Assembly (NCBI GenBank): GCA_964479445.1
Contig: CAYZMH010000126.1
Location: forward strand, 1-6,862
Direction of reading: 5' to 3'
From: CAYZMH01 sp964479445
Lineage (GTDB): Bacteria > Bacteroidota > Bacteroidia > Bacteroidales > GCA-2748055
Length of the DNA: 6,862 nt
This document shows positions 5,696 through 6,862 of the stretch, piece after piece. Below the pieces are notes generated by a model. That model ran no database searches. It was not told the DNA's origin and was given only the letters and a program-made list of their open reading frames with translations. Both the position numbers and the translations under genes were made by a program. Numbering within the stretch: position 1 is the stretch's first letter; the number at the start of each line of letters is the position of its first letter.

Positions 5696-6862
5696 ATGAA
5701 AGAGATCCATACCAATGAAGTGGCAGAAAAACTTCGTGAGCCCCGTGTGAAACTCATTGATGTGCGGCCTGTTGATGCTTACAACGGATGGACCCTGAAA
5801 GGAGAAAAAAGAGGGGGCCACATCGCCGGGGCAAAAAGCTTCCCTGCAAAATGGTTTCGTTACATGGACTGGGTGGAGATGGCCGGTCAGAAAGCGCTCT
5901 TGCATGAAGATGAATTGATCCTGTATGGCTATGAACGGGCTTCTGTCCTCAAGGCGGCCGAGCGTTTCGAGGCATCCGGGTATCGCAATGTCTCCATTTA
6001 TCTCCGGTTCCTCGAGGAGTGGGTTCCGGACACGGATCTTCCCATGGATCACCTGCAGCGCTTTCCGCATCTTGTCTATGCAGATTGGCTAAAGGAGCTT
6101 CTCGATGGAGGGAATCCTACGCTTTATGATAATGGCCGGTATGTGTTGGTACATGCGCACTACAGGAACCGGGATGCCTATCTTAGCGGACACATTCCCG
6201 GTGCCGTGGATATGGATACCAACGCGATGGAGGACACGATCACCTGGAACCGGCGATCTCCTGAAGAGCTGAGAAAAACCCTTGAGGAACATGGCATTGC
6301 ATCTGATACTACCGTTGTGCTTTACGGGAAGTTTATGAATCCCGACAAGCGGGATCCGTTCCCGGGAAGTGCAGCCGGGGATATCGGGGCCATCCGGCTG
6401 GCATTTCTCATGATGTATGCCGGGGTAGCCGATGTTCGGGTACTCAACGGGGGATTTCAATCGTGGATGGATGCCGGGTACGATACTGGTTACAACGATG
6501 TACCCAAGAAGCCCGTGGAGGACTTTGGCGAGAAGATTCCGGCACACCCGGAGCTGGCCGTAGATACGCCCCGGGCCCGGGAAATGCTGAAAGCAACCAA
6601 TGCAGAACTGGTATGTGTTCGGAGTTGGCCGGAGTATGTCGGGGAAGTCAGCGGATATAACTATATCGAGCCCAAAGGAAGGATTCCGGGAGCCATTTTT
6701 GCTGATTGCGGTACGGACGCTTACCACATGGAGAATTACCGGAATTTTGATCATACAATCAGGGAGTACCATGAGACGGCGGAGAAGTGGAGTAAACGCG
6801 GGATCACCCCCGATAAACACCTCGCCTTCTATTGCGGAACCGGCTGGCGGGGCAGCGAGGCA
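5696..6862 (+). CDS. Triple rhodanese-domain sulfurtransferase, 3'-partial
   Basis: The frame is open for 389 codons to the window end. An in-frame TGA at 5687-5689 fixes ATG 5696 as the first possible start. Three rhodanese-like domains are visible. Domain 1 (about 1-115) has LIDVRPVDAY and GGHIAGAKSFP, but glycine (Gly78, in ILYGYERAS) stands where the catalytic cysteine belongs. Domain 2 (about 125-265) has HIPGAVDMD, a glycine (Gly211, in VVLYGKF) at the cysteine position, and VRVLNGGFQSWMDAGY. Domain 3 (from about 287) has GRIPGAIFADC and the intact loop CGTGWRGSEA with Cys380, the residue that would carry the persulfide. Rhodaneses move sulfane sulfur from thiosulfate or another donor to an acceptor thiol. 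There is no signal peptide, so it is probably cytosolic. Donor and acceptor are unknown. Roughly the last half-domain lies beyond the edge. Confidence 0.92.
   Translation, partial: MKEIHTNEVAEKLREPRVKLIDVRPVDAYNGWTLKGEKRGGHIAGAKSFPAKWFRYMDWVEMAGQKALLHEDELILYGYERASVLKAAERFEASGYRNVSIYLRFLEEWVPDTDLPMDHLQRFPHLVYADWLKELLDGGNPTLYDNGRYVLVHAHYRNRDAYLSGHIPGAVDMDTNAMEDTITWNRRSPEELRKTLEEHGIASDTTVVLYGKFMNPDKRDPFPGSAAGDIGAIRLAFLMMYAGVADVRVLNGGFQSWMDAGYDTGYNDVPKKPVEDFGEKIPAHPELAVDTPRAREMLKATNAELVCVRSWPEYVGEVSGYNYIEPKGRIPGAIFADCGTDAYHMENYRNFDHTIREYHETAEKWSKRGITPDKHLAFYCGTGWRGSEA

Noticed and set aside
6089..6820. 243-codon leftward frame at the right end
   Set aside because: It is antisense to the rhodanese gene, whose three domains and catalytic loop are unmistakable on the other strand; the long frame is a by-product of its codon use.

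Overview
The window looks like a chromosomal fragment of a Bacteroidota bacterium. The main evidence is an adjacent SusC/RagA-type outer-membrane transporter and SusD/RagB-type lipoprotein, a pairing essentially confined to that phylum. Start codons also lack clear Shine-Dalgarno sequences, as is usual there. I cannot place it below phylum level.

Layout. Positions 1-1973 (+) hold the C-terminal ~656 residues of a SusC-like TonB-dependent transporter whose start lies outside the window. It is followed after 11 nt by a complete SusD-like lipoprotein (1985-3436, +), so the two almost certainly form one operon. No glycoside hydrolase, sensor or regulator is present, so the imported substrate cannot be named. 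A class I flavoprotein disulfide reductase (4802-3402, -) converges on susD, and the two reading frames overlap by 35 bp at their 3' ends. Divergent from the flavoprotein, across 118 bp with a 10-bp palindrome at its centre, is a 70-residue four-cysteine protein (4921-5133, +). Its stop codon lies in a hairpin. A 65-residue acidic helical protein (5404-5207, -) converges on it. After a 291-bp intergenic stretch, a long reading frame starts at 5696 (+) and runs off the window end. It encodes a protein with three rhodanese-like domains, and only the third keeps the catalytic cysteine.

How the parts may fit. The left half is nutrient uptake: SusD is the surface lid that captures ligand and SusC is the TonB-driven channel. 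The right half is enriched in thiol/sulfur chemistry: a CxxxxC flavoprotein, a small cysteine protein that may bind metal or an Fe-S cluster, and a rhodanese with one active site. That these three work together is inferred from neighbourhood only. No mobile element, CRISPR array, tRNA or rRNA was seen. The least explained items are the four-cysteine protein paired with the flavoprotein, and the rhodanese with two degenerate domains.
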